Shown: piece after piece, positions 9,008-17,646 of the stretch
How positions within the stretch are numbered: the stretch's first letter is position 1
How the letters are laid out: every line of letters begins with the position of its first letter
NCBI RefSeq assembly: GCF_009882985.1
Contig: NZ_WTUZ01000022.1
Coordinates: 595,065 to 659,064, forward strand
Direction: 5' to 3'
Origin: Paenibacillus silvestris
GTDB taxonomy: Bacteria > Bacillota > Bacilli > Paenibacillales > NBRC-103111
DNA length: 64,000 bases
Translations under genes and position numbers: made by a program
Notes under the pieces: model-generated
What the model was told of the DNA's origin: nothing
The model's input: the letters and a program-made list of their open reading frames with translations, nothing else
The model's database searches: none

Positions 9008-9196
9008 ATGTGGACGGTGATATACATAGCTCCTACCGCGAGAATTGCAGAGCGGATTAAACAGAGGCTGACGGAAGAAGGGTTTCTCGTACAAGTAAGG
9101 GGCATCTCCTTATCCAAAAATCAGTTTGAAATTGTCGTTCCCGCAGGGGAAGTTGAAGAAGTGCAGGAAGTACTCAATTCTATTTTACATAGATAA
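9008..9196 (+). CDS. Small protein, DUF2007-like
   Basis: A 62-residue protein starting MWTVIYIAPTARIAERIKQ, with a very strong site (AGGAGGT, 8993-8999) before the ATG at 9008. The reading frame extends further upstream, but without a ribosome site. The beta-alpha-beta pattern (strand, helix with RIAERIKQRLTEEGF, strand LVQVRGI, strand QFEIVVPAGE, helix VEEVQEVLNSIL) looks like a DUF2007/ferredoxin-like mini-domain. The function is unknown. It lies 67 nt before accD, on the same strand, so co-transcription with the fatty-acid genes is likely. Confidence 0.75.
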   Translation: MWTVIYIAPTARIAERIKQRLTEEGFLVQVRGISLSKNQFEIVVPAGEVEEVQEVLNSILHR

Positions 9197-9263
9197 TGAA
9201 AAGTAGAAGCAAGTAACATGGCTTGTCAGAGGTTGACGATAACAGCCAATTAGAGGTGGAAAT

Positions 9264-10130
9264 GTGCTAAAGGATTTATTTCAAAAGCGTAAATACGCAA
9301 CGATTCCTTCCGAGAAAACAAAAAGGGAAATTCCCGAAGGGTTAATGAATAAATGCCCGAAATGCGGTACCATTCAAACGAGCAAAGAGCTAGAGAAAAA
9401 CTTAAAGGTCTGTACAGCTTGCGGCTACCATTATCGTTTAAGCGCATTGGAACGTATTCAATTAACGCTCGATGAAGGCCAGATTCTGGAATACGATGCG
9501 GATATGATTTCTGAGGACCCTTTGCAGTTTCCTGATTATGTTGAGAAATTAGATAAAGCGAAGAGCACGACGAAATTACAAGATGCGATCATTACCGGCG
9601 AAGGCACTATTGGCGGTTATCCGGTCGTGATTGCAGCGATGAGCTTTGATTTCATGGGCGGATCACTTGGGTCCGTTGTTGGAGAGCGAATTACGAGAGC
9701 AGTTGAAGCTGCTACTGAGAAGCAAATTCCTATTATTATTTATTCCACTTCAGGTGGCGCTCGTATGCAAGAAAGTATTCTTAGTTTGATGCAAATGGCC
9801 AAAACAAGCGCAGCTATATCCAGGCTTAACGACGCAGGCGGGCTTTTTATTTCCATCATCACAGATCCGACATTTGGCGGTGTTTCCGCAAGTTTCGCGA
9901 TGCTGGGTGATATTATTATCGCTGAACCTGCTGCACCGTTTGGATTTACAGGCCGCCGTGTTATTGAACAAACCATTAAACAAAAGCTGCCGGACAATTT
10001 CCAAACATCAGAATTCAATCTCGAGCATGGTCAGCTCGACAAGGTCGTGCCCCGCAAGGATCTGCGACCTACGTTAATCAAGCTGTTGGACATGCACGGA
10101 GTGAAGGGGGAGGCGACTTATGGCGGGTGA
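9264..10130 (+). CDS. accD: Acetyl-CoA carboxylase carboxyltransferase subunit beta
   Basis: A 288-residue protein. Acetyl-CoA carboxylase makes malonyl-CoA, and AccD with AccA forms the carboxyltransferase that moves the carboxyl group from biotin to acetyl-CoA. The N-terminal zinc ribbon has Cys31, Cys34, Cys50 and Cys53 (CPKC and CTAC). The crotonase-like body shows SFDFMGGSLGSVVGERI, IIIYSTSGGARMQE and DPTFGGVSASFAMLGDI. The start is GTG at 9264 behind GAGGTGG. The last codons overlap the start of accA by 11 nt, as expected for subunits made in equal amounts. Confidence 0.97.
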   Translation: MLKDLFQKRKYATIPSEKTKREIPEGLMNKCPKCGTIQTSKELEKNLKVCTACGYHYRLSALERIQLTLDEGQILEYDADMISEDPLQFPDYVEKLDKAKSTTKLQDAIITGEGTIGGYPVVIAAMSFDFMGGSLGSVVGERITRAVEAATEKQIPIIIYSTSGGARMQESILSLMQMAKTSAAISRLNDAGGLFISIITDPTFGGVSASFAMLGDIIIAEPAAPFGFTGRRVIEQTIKQKLPDNFQTSEFNLEHGQLDKVVPRKDLRPTLIKLLDMHGVKGEATYGG

Positions 10131-11094
10131 AATGCCGTTTGAACAGCCGCTGGCGGAACTGAAGAGCAAAATTGCTGAACTGCGCAAATTTGGAGCAGAG
10201 AAGCAAATTGACTTTACAGAAGAAATTCGCCGTTTGGAAGAAAGATACGCAGAGCTTGAGGATGAACTTTATGCAAGTATGTCTTCAGCGGAAAAAATGC
10301 AATTGGCTCGTCATCCGCAAAGACCGACGACAATTGATTATATTTTATCTATTTTTACTGATTTCATAGAGTTTCATGGAGATCGCTTATATGGAGATGA
10401 CCTAGCGATTGTAGGTGGACTAGCCAAATTTAACGGCATTCCAGTTACCGTTGTTGGGCACCAAAAAGGGAAAGATACGAAGGATAACATTGCTCGTAAC
10501 TTCGGTTGTCCACACCCGGAAGGTTTCCGCAAAGCGCTGCGCATGATGCGTCAAGCGAATAAGTTTAATCGTCCAATCATTACGTTTATTGATACGAAGG
10601 GCGCATTCCCTGGGAATGCTGCTGAAGAGCGTGGTCAAGGAGAAGCGATTGCCAGAAATTTGCTGGAAATGGCCTCTTTTCGCGTGCCAATCATCTGTAT
10701 TGTTATCGGTGAAGGCGGCAGTGGCGGCGCGTTGGCATTAGGAGTTGGCAATAAGGTTTTGATGTTGGAAAATGCAATCTATTCGGTTATTAGTCCGGAA
10801 GGGGCGGCTTCCATCTTATATAAAGATGCTACCAAAGCTTTACATGCCGCAGAAGCAATGAAGATTACGGCAGATCACATTAAAGATCTGAACGTCATTG
10901 ACGGCATCATTCCAGAGCCAAAAGGCGGCGCACACCGTGATTTGGCTGCACAAGCAGAATTCATCAAAACAGCGATTTGGGAACAGCTTCAGCTTTTGCT
11001 GAGCTTGACCGAACAACAGCTGTTGGAGGACCGTTACCGCAAATTTAGAGACATTGGTCGGTTCACATTCACTCAGGAGGGAAACCATGCGTAA
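10120..11094 (+). CDS. accA: Acetyl-CoA carboxylase carboxyltransferase subunit alpha
   Basis: A 324-residue partner of AccD. Conserved blocks include ARHPQRPTTIDYI, FIEFHGDRLYGDD, VVGHQKGKDTKDNIARNFG, PEGFRKALRMM, FIDTKGAFPGNAAEERGQGE and the oxyanion-hole region IGEGGSGGALALGVGNKV. The N-terminal 60 residues form the usual helical arm. The ATG at 10120 has GGGGGAGG upstream, inside accD. Its end overlaps the start of pyk by 8 nt, so accD-accA-pyk look like one operon. Confidence 0.97.
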   Translation: MAGEMPFEQPLAELKSKIAELRKFGAEKQIDFTEEIRRLEERYAELEDELYASMSSAEKMQLARHPQRPTTIDYILSIFTDFIEFHGDRLYGDDLAIVGGLAKFNGIPVTVVGHQKGKDTKDNIARNFGCPHPEGFRKALRMMRQANKFNRPIITFIDTKGAFPGNAAEERGQGEAIARNLLEMASFRVPIICIVIGEGGSGGALALGVGNKVLMLENAIYSVISPEGAASILYKDATKALHAAEAMKITADHIKDLNVIDGIIPEPKGGAHRDLAAQAEFIKTAIWEQLQLLLSLTEQQLLEDRYRKFRDIGRFTFTQEGNHA

Positions 11095-12841
11095 AACGAA
11101 AATTGTCTGTACCATTGGACCAGCAAGCGAATCACAAGAAAATTTGAAAAAACTCTTGTTAGCGGGAATGAATGTTGCCCGTCTTAACTTCTCCCACGGA
11201 GATTTTGAAGAGCATGGCGCACGTATCCGCAACCTTCGCGCTGCATCCGCTGAGACTGGCAAAGTAGCAGCTATCTTGCTAGACACCAAAGGACCGGAAA
11301 TTCGTACCGGTAAATTAAAAGAAGAGCCGATTGAGCTTGTACAGGACAAGCATATCATTTTGACTACAGAAGAAATTCTGGGCGATGCAGACCGTATCTC
11401 TGTTACTTACTCGGATCTGCCGCGTGACGTTGCAGTGGGATCCACGATTCTGATCGATGATGGTTTGATTGGTCTTACTGTCGTTGACATTCGTGGAACT
11501 GAAATCGAGTGCCGTATCGTTAATGGTGGAACAATCAAAAGTAAAAAAGGCGTTAACGTGCCAGGCGTGAAAATCTCTCTTCCAGGCATCACAGAAAAAG
11601 ATGCTAACGATATTGTTTTCGGTATCGAGCAAGGTGTAGATTTCATCGCAGCTTCCTTCGTACGTAAAGCGAGTGACGTCATGGAAATTCGTGAATTGCT
11701 CGAAAGACATAACGCATCACACATCCAAATCATCAGTAAAATCGAGAACCAAGAAGGCGTAGACAATCTAGATGAAATCCTCGAAGTTTCCGATGGTTTA
11801 ATGGTTGCTCGTGGAGATCTTGGTGTTGAGATTCCAGCTGAAGATGTGCCAGTTGTTCAAAAACAAATGATCAAAAAATGTAACATCGTTGGTAAACCGG
11901 TTATTACGGCAACGATGATGCTTGATTCCATGCAGCGCAACCCGCGTCCAACTCGCGCAGAAGCAAGCGACGTGGCGAACGCAGTGTTCGACGGAACAGA
12001 CGCGGTTATGTTGTCCGGAGAAACGGCAGCAGGGAAATACCCGGTTGAGTCCGTACAAACGATGGCTCGTATTGCTGAACGTGCAGAAGAAGCTTTGGAA
12101 TACAAAGAAATCTTCCTTCGTCAAGCGCAAGCACAACAAGTAACCGTTACGGAAGCTATCTCTCAAGCGGTAGCTAACTCGGCGTTGGAGCTTGGTGCAA
12201 AAGCGATTTTGACAGCGACAGAAAGTGGATATACAGCAAGAATGGTATCCAAATACCGCCCAAAATCACCGATCATCGCGATCACACCAAGCGAGCAAGT
12301 GATTCGTCGTTTATCTTTAGTTTGGGGCGTTATCCCTGTGATGAGCGAACAAGCCAAAACGACAGACGAGCTGTTCAACCTTGCTGTGGATAGCAGCATC
12401 AAAACAGGACTTGTGTCCTTAGGTGATATCGTTGTTATCACGGCTGGTGTCCCTGTTGGACGCTCTGGAACAACGAACTTGATCAAAGTTCACCATGTTG
12501 GCGAGATGCTTGCCAAAGGTACTGGTATCGGTATGCAAACAGCTACGGGTATCGTTGTCACAGCTCGCACGCCTGAAGAAGCAAATTCCAAAATGGTCGA
12601 TGGAGCCGTGCTCGTTACGGTAACTACAGACAAAGAGTATATGCCGGCTGTACAAAGAGCTTCCGCATTGATTACGGAAGTTGGCGGTATCACATCTCAT
12701 GCGGCAGTTGTTGCGCTTAGCCTGGGCATCCCGGTTATCGTTGGCGTTGAGAACGCGGTTGAGCTCATTAAAGACGGTACAGAAGTGTCGATCTATCCAG
12801 AAGTAGGTATCATCTACTCTGGTCAAGCGAGAGTACTGTAG
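11087..12841 (+). CDS. pyk: Pyruvate kinase with C-terminal PEP-utiliser domain
   Basis: A 584-residue enzyme that converts phosphoenolpyruvate and ADP to pyruvate and ATP. It starts MRKTKIVCTIGPASES at 11087, behind AGGAGGG. The barrel has the signature IISKIENQEGVDNL with the catalytic Lys218, and MVARGDLGVEIP. About 110 extra residues at the C-terminus contain GGITSHAAVVALSLGIPVIV, the mobile PEP-utiliser domain found in Bacillus-type pyruvate kinases. It directly follows accA, with no pfkA in between, which is unusual among relatives. A terminator follows. Confidence 0.97.
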   Translation: MRKTKIVCTIGPASESQENLKKLLLAGMNVARLNFSHGDFEEHGARIRNLRAASAETGKVAAILLDTKGPEIRTGKLKEEPIELVQDKHIILTTEEILGDADRISVTYSDLPRDVAVGSTILIDDGLIGLTVVDIRGTEIECRIVNGGTIKSKKGVNVPGVKISLPGITEKDANDIVFGIEQGVDFIAASFVRKASDVMEIRELLERHNASHIQIISKIENQEGVDNLDEILEVSDGLMVARGDLGVEIPAEDVPVVQKQMIKKCNIVGKPVITATMMLDSMQRNPRPTRAEASDVANAVFDGTDAVMLSGETAAGKYPVESVQTMARIAERAEEALEYKEIFLRQAQAQQVTVTEAISQAVANSALELGAKAILTATESGYTARMVSKYRPKSPIIAITPSEQVIRRLSLVWGVIPVMSEQAKTTDELFNLAVDSSIKTGLVSLGDIVVITAGVPVGRSGTTNLIKVHHVGEMLAKGTGIGMQTATGIVVTARTPEEANSKMVDGAVLVTVTTDKEYMPAVQRASALITEVGGITSHAAVVALSLGIPVIVGVENAVELIKDGTEVSIYPEVGIIYSGQARVL

Positions 12842-12848
12842 GTTATAA

Positions 12849-12908
12849 ACGAAGAGGCTATCTAGTGGGGTCTGCAAAGACTGAACTGGATGGCTTCTTT
12901 TTTTTTCT
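12849..12908 (+). terminator. Terminator after pyk
   Basis: An arm beginning GAAG and containing CTATCTAGT (about 12850-12866) can pair with ACTGGATGGCTTC (about 12885-12898) through Watson-Crick and G-U pairs with a small bulge. A run of nine or more T follows at once. It ends the accD-accA-pyk unit. Confidence 0.8.
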
Positions 12909-12985
12909 GATGATAACCGTCGCGTAGGAGTTGAGAATGCCTCTTGTGTTCGGTTGCTTGGTGTTTAAGCAAAAGGGGTTGCCCG

Positions 12986-13167
12986 AGGGAACTAGGATCC
13001 GTTATTTTCCATACTAGCTGCGTTTTTTGGGGTGGATAGGAACTATGGTCCGCTATTCTGGCAGTTTTGGTTAATAGTAGTCGTTTCTGTTTGAAATAAG
13101 TCCCTGTAGTTCCTCATTTCAATAAAATTGACCGATTCCGCTCAAATAGCGGACTCCAGTTCCCTTT
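12986..13167. repeat. Four-module quasi-palindromic intergenic element, family 1, copy 1
   Basis: Two modules in forward orientation (AGGGAACTAGGATCCGTTAT at 12985 and AGGAACTATGGTCCGCTATT at 13038) are followed by two in reverse (TCCCTGTAGTTCCTCATTT at 13101 and AAATAGCGGACTCCAGTTCC at 13144). The outer pair and the inner pair are inverted repeats of each other, so the whole 182 bp could fold into a branched hairpin. A second copy with the same order and spacing lies at 46832-47013. It fills most of the 458-bp gap between pyk and the thioesterase gene. No ORF of its own is convincing. Confidence 0.75.
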
Positions 13168-13299
13168 CGATTGGGACAGCGGAGGTTTTCCCTGATTCCC
13201 GCACCCCCAACCCTGCAGCCACCCAAGCGCAGCAAGGAGTTCCTGCATCCCCTGTGTTATACTAAACACATAACAATAACTCAGGAGGAATGCATAATC

Positions 13300-13752
13300 A
13301 TGAGCGAGGAACACTGGTATCAGCACCAGCTGCGCGTGCGATATGCCGAAACAGATCAGATGGGCGTTGTGTACCATGCCAATTATTTGAACTGGTTCGA
13401 AATCGGACGAACAGAGCTGATCAGGGAGCTCGGCTACCCTTACAGCAGCATCGAGGCAAAAGGTTTGCTGCTTCCCGTCGTCGAGGCAGATCTTAAATTT
13501 AAGAAACCAGCTCGTTATGATGATTTGGTAACGATTCGAACAAAGGTGCTTGAAATGACATCGGTGCGGCTCCATTTTGCGTATGAGATTCGTAAGGTAA
13601 GTGAGGATAAGGCGAGCGAATCAGAAGGGAATTCAGGGGAATTGCTTGTAACAGGAACAACGCGGCATGTTTGGGTGAATCCTTCTTGGAGGCCAGTACG
13701 TATAGAGAAGGAAGCGCCGGAATTGTGGCAGCTGTTATCTAAGTACTCTTAA
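13300..13752 (+). CDS. Acyl-CoA thioesterase, YbgC/4HBT hotdog family
   Basis: A 150-residue hotdog thioesterase. VRYAETDQMGVVYHANYLNW holds the catalytic Asp19 motif (the DxMGVVYHxxY signature of 4-hydroxybenzoyl-CoA thioesterase-like enzymes), followed by FEIGRTELIRELG and the strand VVEADLKFKKPARYDD. These enzymes hydrolyse acyl-CoA thioesters in the cytosol. The ATG at 13300 is 11 nt after AGGAGG; the frame runs further upstream without a ribosome site. It is followed after 13 nt by fxsA, likely in one transcript. Its true substrate is unknown. Confidence 0.88.
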   Translation: MSEEHWYQHQLRVRYAETDQMGVVYHANYLNWFEIGRTELIRELGYPYSSIEAKGLLLPVVEADLKFKKPARYDDLVTIRTKVLEMTSVRLHFAYEIRKVSEDKASESEGNSGELLVTGTTRHVWVNPSWRPVRIEKEAPELWQLLSKYS

Positions 13753-13765
13753 AGGGGATGGGCTT

Positions 13766-14161
13766 ATGTTTCGTATCATTCTTGCTATTTTCATTATAGT
13801 GCCTGCCATTGAAATTTCTGTGCTTATCGCATTGGGTCATTTTGTAGGCGGCTGGACGACCTTCGGGCTTATCCTGTTAAGTGGTTTCCTTGGTGCTTAT
13901 TTTGCTAAGCGAGAGGGGCGTAAAGTGCTGGAGTACGCTCGATTTGAGTGGTCGCAAGGGCAGCTACCCGCGCAGCAATTACTGGATGGGATTTGTATTT
14001 TCCTCGGCGGTATTTTATTGATAACACCAGGCTTTATTACGGACATCTTTGGGTTCCTGCTTGTTTTTCCTTACACGAGACCGATATTCAAGGTCATGCT
14101 GCTAGCGTTGATCCAAAGGCAAATTAGCAAAGGCAATATTCACTGGATTAATCGAAGATAA
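13766..14161 (+). CDS. fxsA: FxsA family membrane protein
   Basis: A 131-residue integral membrane protein of the FxsA type (YtzA in Bacillus). Hydrophobic helices lie at about 2-22, 26-46 and 72-100. Typical blocks are IFIIVPAIEISVLIALGH, LSGFLGAYFAKREGRKVL, LLDGICIFLGGILLITPGF and TDIFGFLLVFPYTRP. In E. coli FxsA overproduction relieves F-plasmid exclusion of phage T7; the normal role is unclear. It lies near pyk, as in other Bacillales. GGGGATG lies before the ATG. Confidence 0.9.
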   Translation: MFRIILAIFIIVPAIEISVLIALGHFVGGWTTFGLILLSGFLGAYFAKREGRKVLEYARFEWSQGQLPAQQLLDGICIFLGGILLITPGFITDIFGFLLVFPYTRPIFKVMLLALIQRQISKGNIHWINRR

Positions 14162-14187
14162 GACTTTGCGAAAACAAGTCATCAAAA

Positions 14188-14229
14188 AAAGCTCGGTCCC
14201 TCTTAGTCAGGAGGAGCCGAGCCTTTTTT
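14188..14229. terminator. Bidirectional terminator between fxsA and ytvI
   Basis: A GC-rich hairpin (GCTCGG...CCTC and GAGG...CCGAGC) is flanked by an A run on the left and seven T on the right, so it can work on both strands. It overlaps the last codons and stop of ytvI. Confidence 0.85.
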
Positions 14230-15339
14230 TATGTAACTAGCGATATCATGAAAGATTCTTGCTCGGTAGAAAGCTGAGATGAGAATCAAGGAAACAGGGC
14301 CAACAATGAGCCCCAGGAGCCCGAACAGCTTCAGCCCGACGAACATCGCGATCAAAGTAGCCAAAGGATCAAGTCCGACGGAGGAGGCCAGCACTTTAGG
14401 TTCCATAATTTGCCTGGCAATCACAATAACGCCGTACAACACACTAAGCCCGATTCCCAGAACCAGATTGCCTTGTGCAAAAAACACGTATAGAATCCAC
14501 GGCACCATGACAGCGCCTGTTCCCAAATAAGGCATTAGGTCCGCCAGACCTGTTAATAAGCCGATGGTGATCGCATAGTCTACTCGCAGAACTAGCAAAC
14601 CGATGATGACAACCAAGGCTGTCAGCGATACGAGGATAAGCTGTGCGCGCATGTATCCGAACAATGCTTTTTGCAAATCGTTGCGAATCAGTTGCGTGGT
14701 TTTGACGATGAGCTCCGAGAAAATCCCTTTGTACCTTTGGATGAGCTGATACCAGTCTTTACTTATAAAGAAGGTAGCCAACATGATGATAATGGTAATC
14801 GTTGCAATATTCGGCAGCGAAGTGAGTAAGCTTTTGAGCGTGTTAAAGACATAATTAATTATTAATTTACTAACATCAGCAATTGATCCTGCTGTGGACG
14901 AGAGGTTGTTATTAACGGTTTCCTGGTATTTGGGATTATTTTCGAAAAACTCATTAATTTTCTCGATCCAATCCTGGAAAGCCGTTGAATTGATGAACAC
15001 ATTGAATTGCTCCACCCAACGGTTAATCTGAAGCTGCAAGGTATCCGCAAGTGATCCTAACTCGACAACAATATTGGCAACCAGCAGGGTGATGGCAGTA
15101 ACCATGGCCGCTAAAAAGAGGAGCATAGAGAAGCTGACGGCAAGCCATCGCGGAAATTTGAGTTTGAATTGAAAAAAATTCACAATTGGATTGAGCATAA
15201 GCGCAAGAATCCAGCCAAAAATAAAAGGGTAAATAAGTGGAATAACATAATAAAAAGCGTAGGCGATTCCAGCTATGATTAAAGCCACCCAAATACCCCT
15301 GAAAATCTGGTGAACTAGGCGCGGGTTCAAGATTCCCAT
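14203..15339 (-). CDS. ytvI: AI-2E family transporter, sporulation protein YtvI
   Basis: A 378-residue polytopic membrane protein of the AI-2E/PerM family, named YtvI from its place next to fxsA, pyk and citZ in Bacillales. Membrane helices cluster at about 14-62, 68-92, and then in the second half (about 150-195, 210-285, 300-360) around a long hydrophilic insert (about 95-150; RWVEQFNVFINSTAFQDW). Family blocks are GLLTGLADLMPYLGTG and KLFGLLGLIVGPV. Family members export small solutes or act as Na+/H+ antiporters; YtvI's own substrate is not known. The start is at 15339 with an AAGGAGAG-type site. Confidence 0.88.
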   Translation of the reverse strand: MGILNPRLVHQIFRGIWVALIIAGIAYAFYYVIPLIYPFIFGWILALMLNPIVNFFQFKLKFPRWLAVSFSMLLFLAAMVTAITLLVANIVVELGSLADTLQLQINRWVEQFNVFINSTAFQDWIEKINEFFENNPKYQETVNNNLSSTAGSIADVSKLIINYVFNTLKSLLTSLPNIATITIIIMLATFFISKDWYQLIQRYKGIFSELIVKTTQLIRNDLQKALFGYMRAQLILVSLTALVVIIGLLVLRVDYAITIGLLTGLADLMPYLGTGAVMVPWILYVFFAQGNLVLGIGLSVLYGVIVIARQIMEPKVLASSVGLDPLATLIAMFVGLKLFGLLGLIVGPVSLILISAFYRARIFHDIASYIKKGSAPPD

Positions 15340-15513
15340 CGTTCTTCTCTCCTTGGTTCAGTTGATTGTATTGTAACATGAACATGGATAAATACGGAAA
15401 CGATCATCTCTTTACAAAATCTTAATATAATTGTGAAGGGGGGACTGCATTGTCGGCCTTCGAGTCACATAGTACAATGAAGTAATAAACTAGATCAATT
15501 AATTGGAGGCTTT

Positions 15514-17646
15514 ATGAGTATTGCGCGAGAACCTGATCTGAAGGAAGTTAAAGAGCTCAAGGAACTTAAGGAACTCAAAGAGATTTCGACCAAATACTTA
15601 AATCGTGATTTAAGCTGGATCGAATTCAACTGGCGAGTTTTGGAGGAAGCTCAAGATCCAAGCACTCCACTGCTTGAGCGTGTGAAATTTCTGGCAATCG
15701 TATCCAGCAATCTCGACGAGTTCATGAGTGTTCGTGTCGCAGGTCTTAAGGATCAGATTAAAGCTGGTTATACCAAAAAAGATTTTACCGGCTACACGCC
15801 TGCGGGGCTTATTAAACGGATTATGAAGCGCACGAACAAGATGGTGAGCGAACAGTACAAAACGTATCGTGAAGTCACGAGATTGTTGACGAGAGAAGGC
15901 ATCGTGTTCACCGAATACGAGGATTTGAATACGACCCAGAAGAAAGCTATGGATGCTTACTACCATGATATTATTTTTCCGGTATTAACACCGATGGCTG
16001 TAGACCAGAGCCGACCATTTCCACTCGTACATAATCATTCTGTTTACTTGGCTGTCCTGCTCATCAGAGAAGGCGATGACCCGGATGATGAGCCTTATTT
16101 TGCCATTGTTCAAGTTCCTAGCAATTTATCCCGCTATATCTCAGTACCTACACGGCCTAATAGCAAGAAACAGGAATTTATTCTACTTGAAGAATTAATG
16201 GAGCATCATATACAGTCGTTGTTCAGTGGTTACATCCCCATTTCCGTTCATGGTTTCAGGGTGACTCGTAATGCCGATTTAACGCTCAATGAAGAAGGGG
16301 CCGAAGATCTGCTTGAGGAGATTGAGAAAGAGCTAAGACGCAGGCGCTGGGGCTCTCCTGTGCGGCTTGAGGTTCAAGAGGGGATTCACCCTTACGCGCT
16401 TGCCCAATTGCAAGAAGAATTCGAGATTGAAGAACAGACCTTTGAAATTGACGGACCGCTTGATATTACTTATTTTATGAAACTGGCCAACACGCTCAAT
16501 GGTTTTGAAAGTCTTCGTTATCCGCGAATCAACCCCAAATATCCCGTGGAGTTTGAGGATGAAGTCGATTTCTTCGATGTGCTGAAGCAAAAAGATGTAC
16601 TTGTTCATCACCCTTATGAAACGTTCGATGCAGTAACGGATTTCATCGTCCATGCGGCTTATGACCCTAAAGTGCTCGCAATTAAAATGACCTTGTACCG
16701 GGCAAGCGGGAACTCCCTGATTATTCAATCCTTGGCGAGAGCCGCGGAATCCGGCAAGCAGGTCACGGTAGTCGTGGAGCTGAAGGCGCGTTTTGATGAA
16801 GAACGAAATATCGCTTGGGCGAGAATGTTAGAGAAGTCAGGCTGCCATGTTGTTTACGGACTTGTCGGACTTAAAACGCACGCAAAAATCACCTTGGTTG
16901 TACGTCAAGAAGAGCATACTCTCCGCCGATATGTGCATGTGGGGACAGGAAACTATAATGATAATACAGCCCGTCTTTATACGGATGTGGGGCTTTTCAC
17001 CTCTAATAGTGTCATTGGCGAGGATGCTTCGGCGTTATTCAATGAGATTACCGGCTACTCGGCTCCACACGATTGGCAGTCTTTCGCTGTAGCTCCTACG
17101 GATCTCAAAGATAAACTGTTCGAGCTGATTGAAAGGGAAGCGGTTCATGCGAGAGAAGGCAGACCAGCGAAAATCATAGCCAAAATGAATTCATTGTCCA
17201 ATCAAGAAATGGTTGATGCGCTGTACGCGGCGTCACAAGCTGGCGTGAAGATTGAATTAATTATTCGCGGCGTATGCTGCTTGCGCCCAGGAGTACCTGG
17301 ACTTAGCGAGAATATTACGGTGCGGAGTATCGTAGACAGGTTCCTTGAGCATTCGCGCATTTACTATTTCGAAAATGGCGGTTCGATTGACGTTTATTTA
17401 TCATCCGCTGATTGGATGACACGAAATTTGACGCGGCGGATTGAACTCATGTGCCCAGTCCTTGATCCGCAGATGAAGAAAATGATGATCTCGATACTGA
17501 ATGTCAGTCTGAATGATAATGTGAAAGCCAGAGAGCTTATGTCAAATGGTATGTACACCAGCATAAAAAATGAACTGACCCCTTATCGGAGCCAGTTCGA
17601 GGCAATGAAAATTACGTCTTGGAAAAAACTCCAGCTTGAATCTTAA
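15514..17646 (+). CDS. ppk: Polyphosphate kinase
   Basis: A 710-residue PPK1 that builds polyphosphate from ATP. The N domain begins YLNRDLSWIEFNWRVLEEAQ, followed by LLERVKFLAIVSSNLDEFMS. Two phospholipase-D-like catalytic histidines are visible: His456 in LKTHAKITLV and His613 in FLEHSRIYYFENGG. SSADWMTRNLTRRIE is the conserved C-terminal block. The N-terminus carries an unusual KEL-KEL-KEL tandem (residues about 10-23) ahead of the conserved domain. The ATG follows TTGGAGG. Its end overlaps the end of the convergent ppx by 35 bp. Confidence 0.97.
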   Translation: MSIAREPDLKEVKELKELKELKEISTKYLNRDLSWIEFNWRVLEEAQDPSTPLLERVKFLAIVSSNLDEFMSVRVAGLKDQIKAGYTKKDFTGYTPAGLIKRIMKRTNKMVSEQYKTYREVTRLLTREGIVFTEYEDLNTTQKKAMDAYYHDIIFPVLTPMAVDQSRPFPLVHNHSVYLAVLLIREGDDPDDEPYFAIVQVPSNLSRYISVPTRPNSKKQEFILLEELMEHHIQSLFSGYIPISVHGFRVTRNADLTLNEEGAEDLLEEIEKELRRRRWGSPVRLEVQEGIHPYALAQLQEEFEIEEQTFEIDGPLDITYFMKLANTLNGFESLRYPRINPKYPVEFEDEVDFFDVLKQKDVLVHHPYETFDAVTDFIVHAAYDPKVLAIKMTLYRASGNSLIIQSLARAAESGKQVTVVVELKARFDEERNIAWARMLEKSGCHVVYGLVGLKTHAKITLVVRQEEHTLRRYVHVGTGNYNDNTARLYTDVGLFTSNSVIGEDASALFNEITGYSAPHDWQSFAVAPTDLKDKLFELIEREAVHAREGRPAKIIAKMNSLSNQEMVDALYAASQAGVKIELIIRGVCCLRPGVPGLSENITVRSIVDRFLEHSRIYYFENGGSIDVYLSSADWMTRNLTRRIELMCPVLDPQMKKMMISILNVSLNDNVKARELMSNGMYTSIKNELTPYRSQFEAMKITSWKKLQLES

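Noticed and set aside
13114..13575. A 153-codon minus-strand ORF over the repeat element and thioesterase gene
   Set aside because: It runs through the quasi-palindrome and opposite a clear hotdog enzyme.
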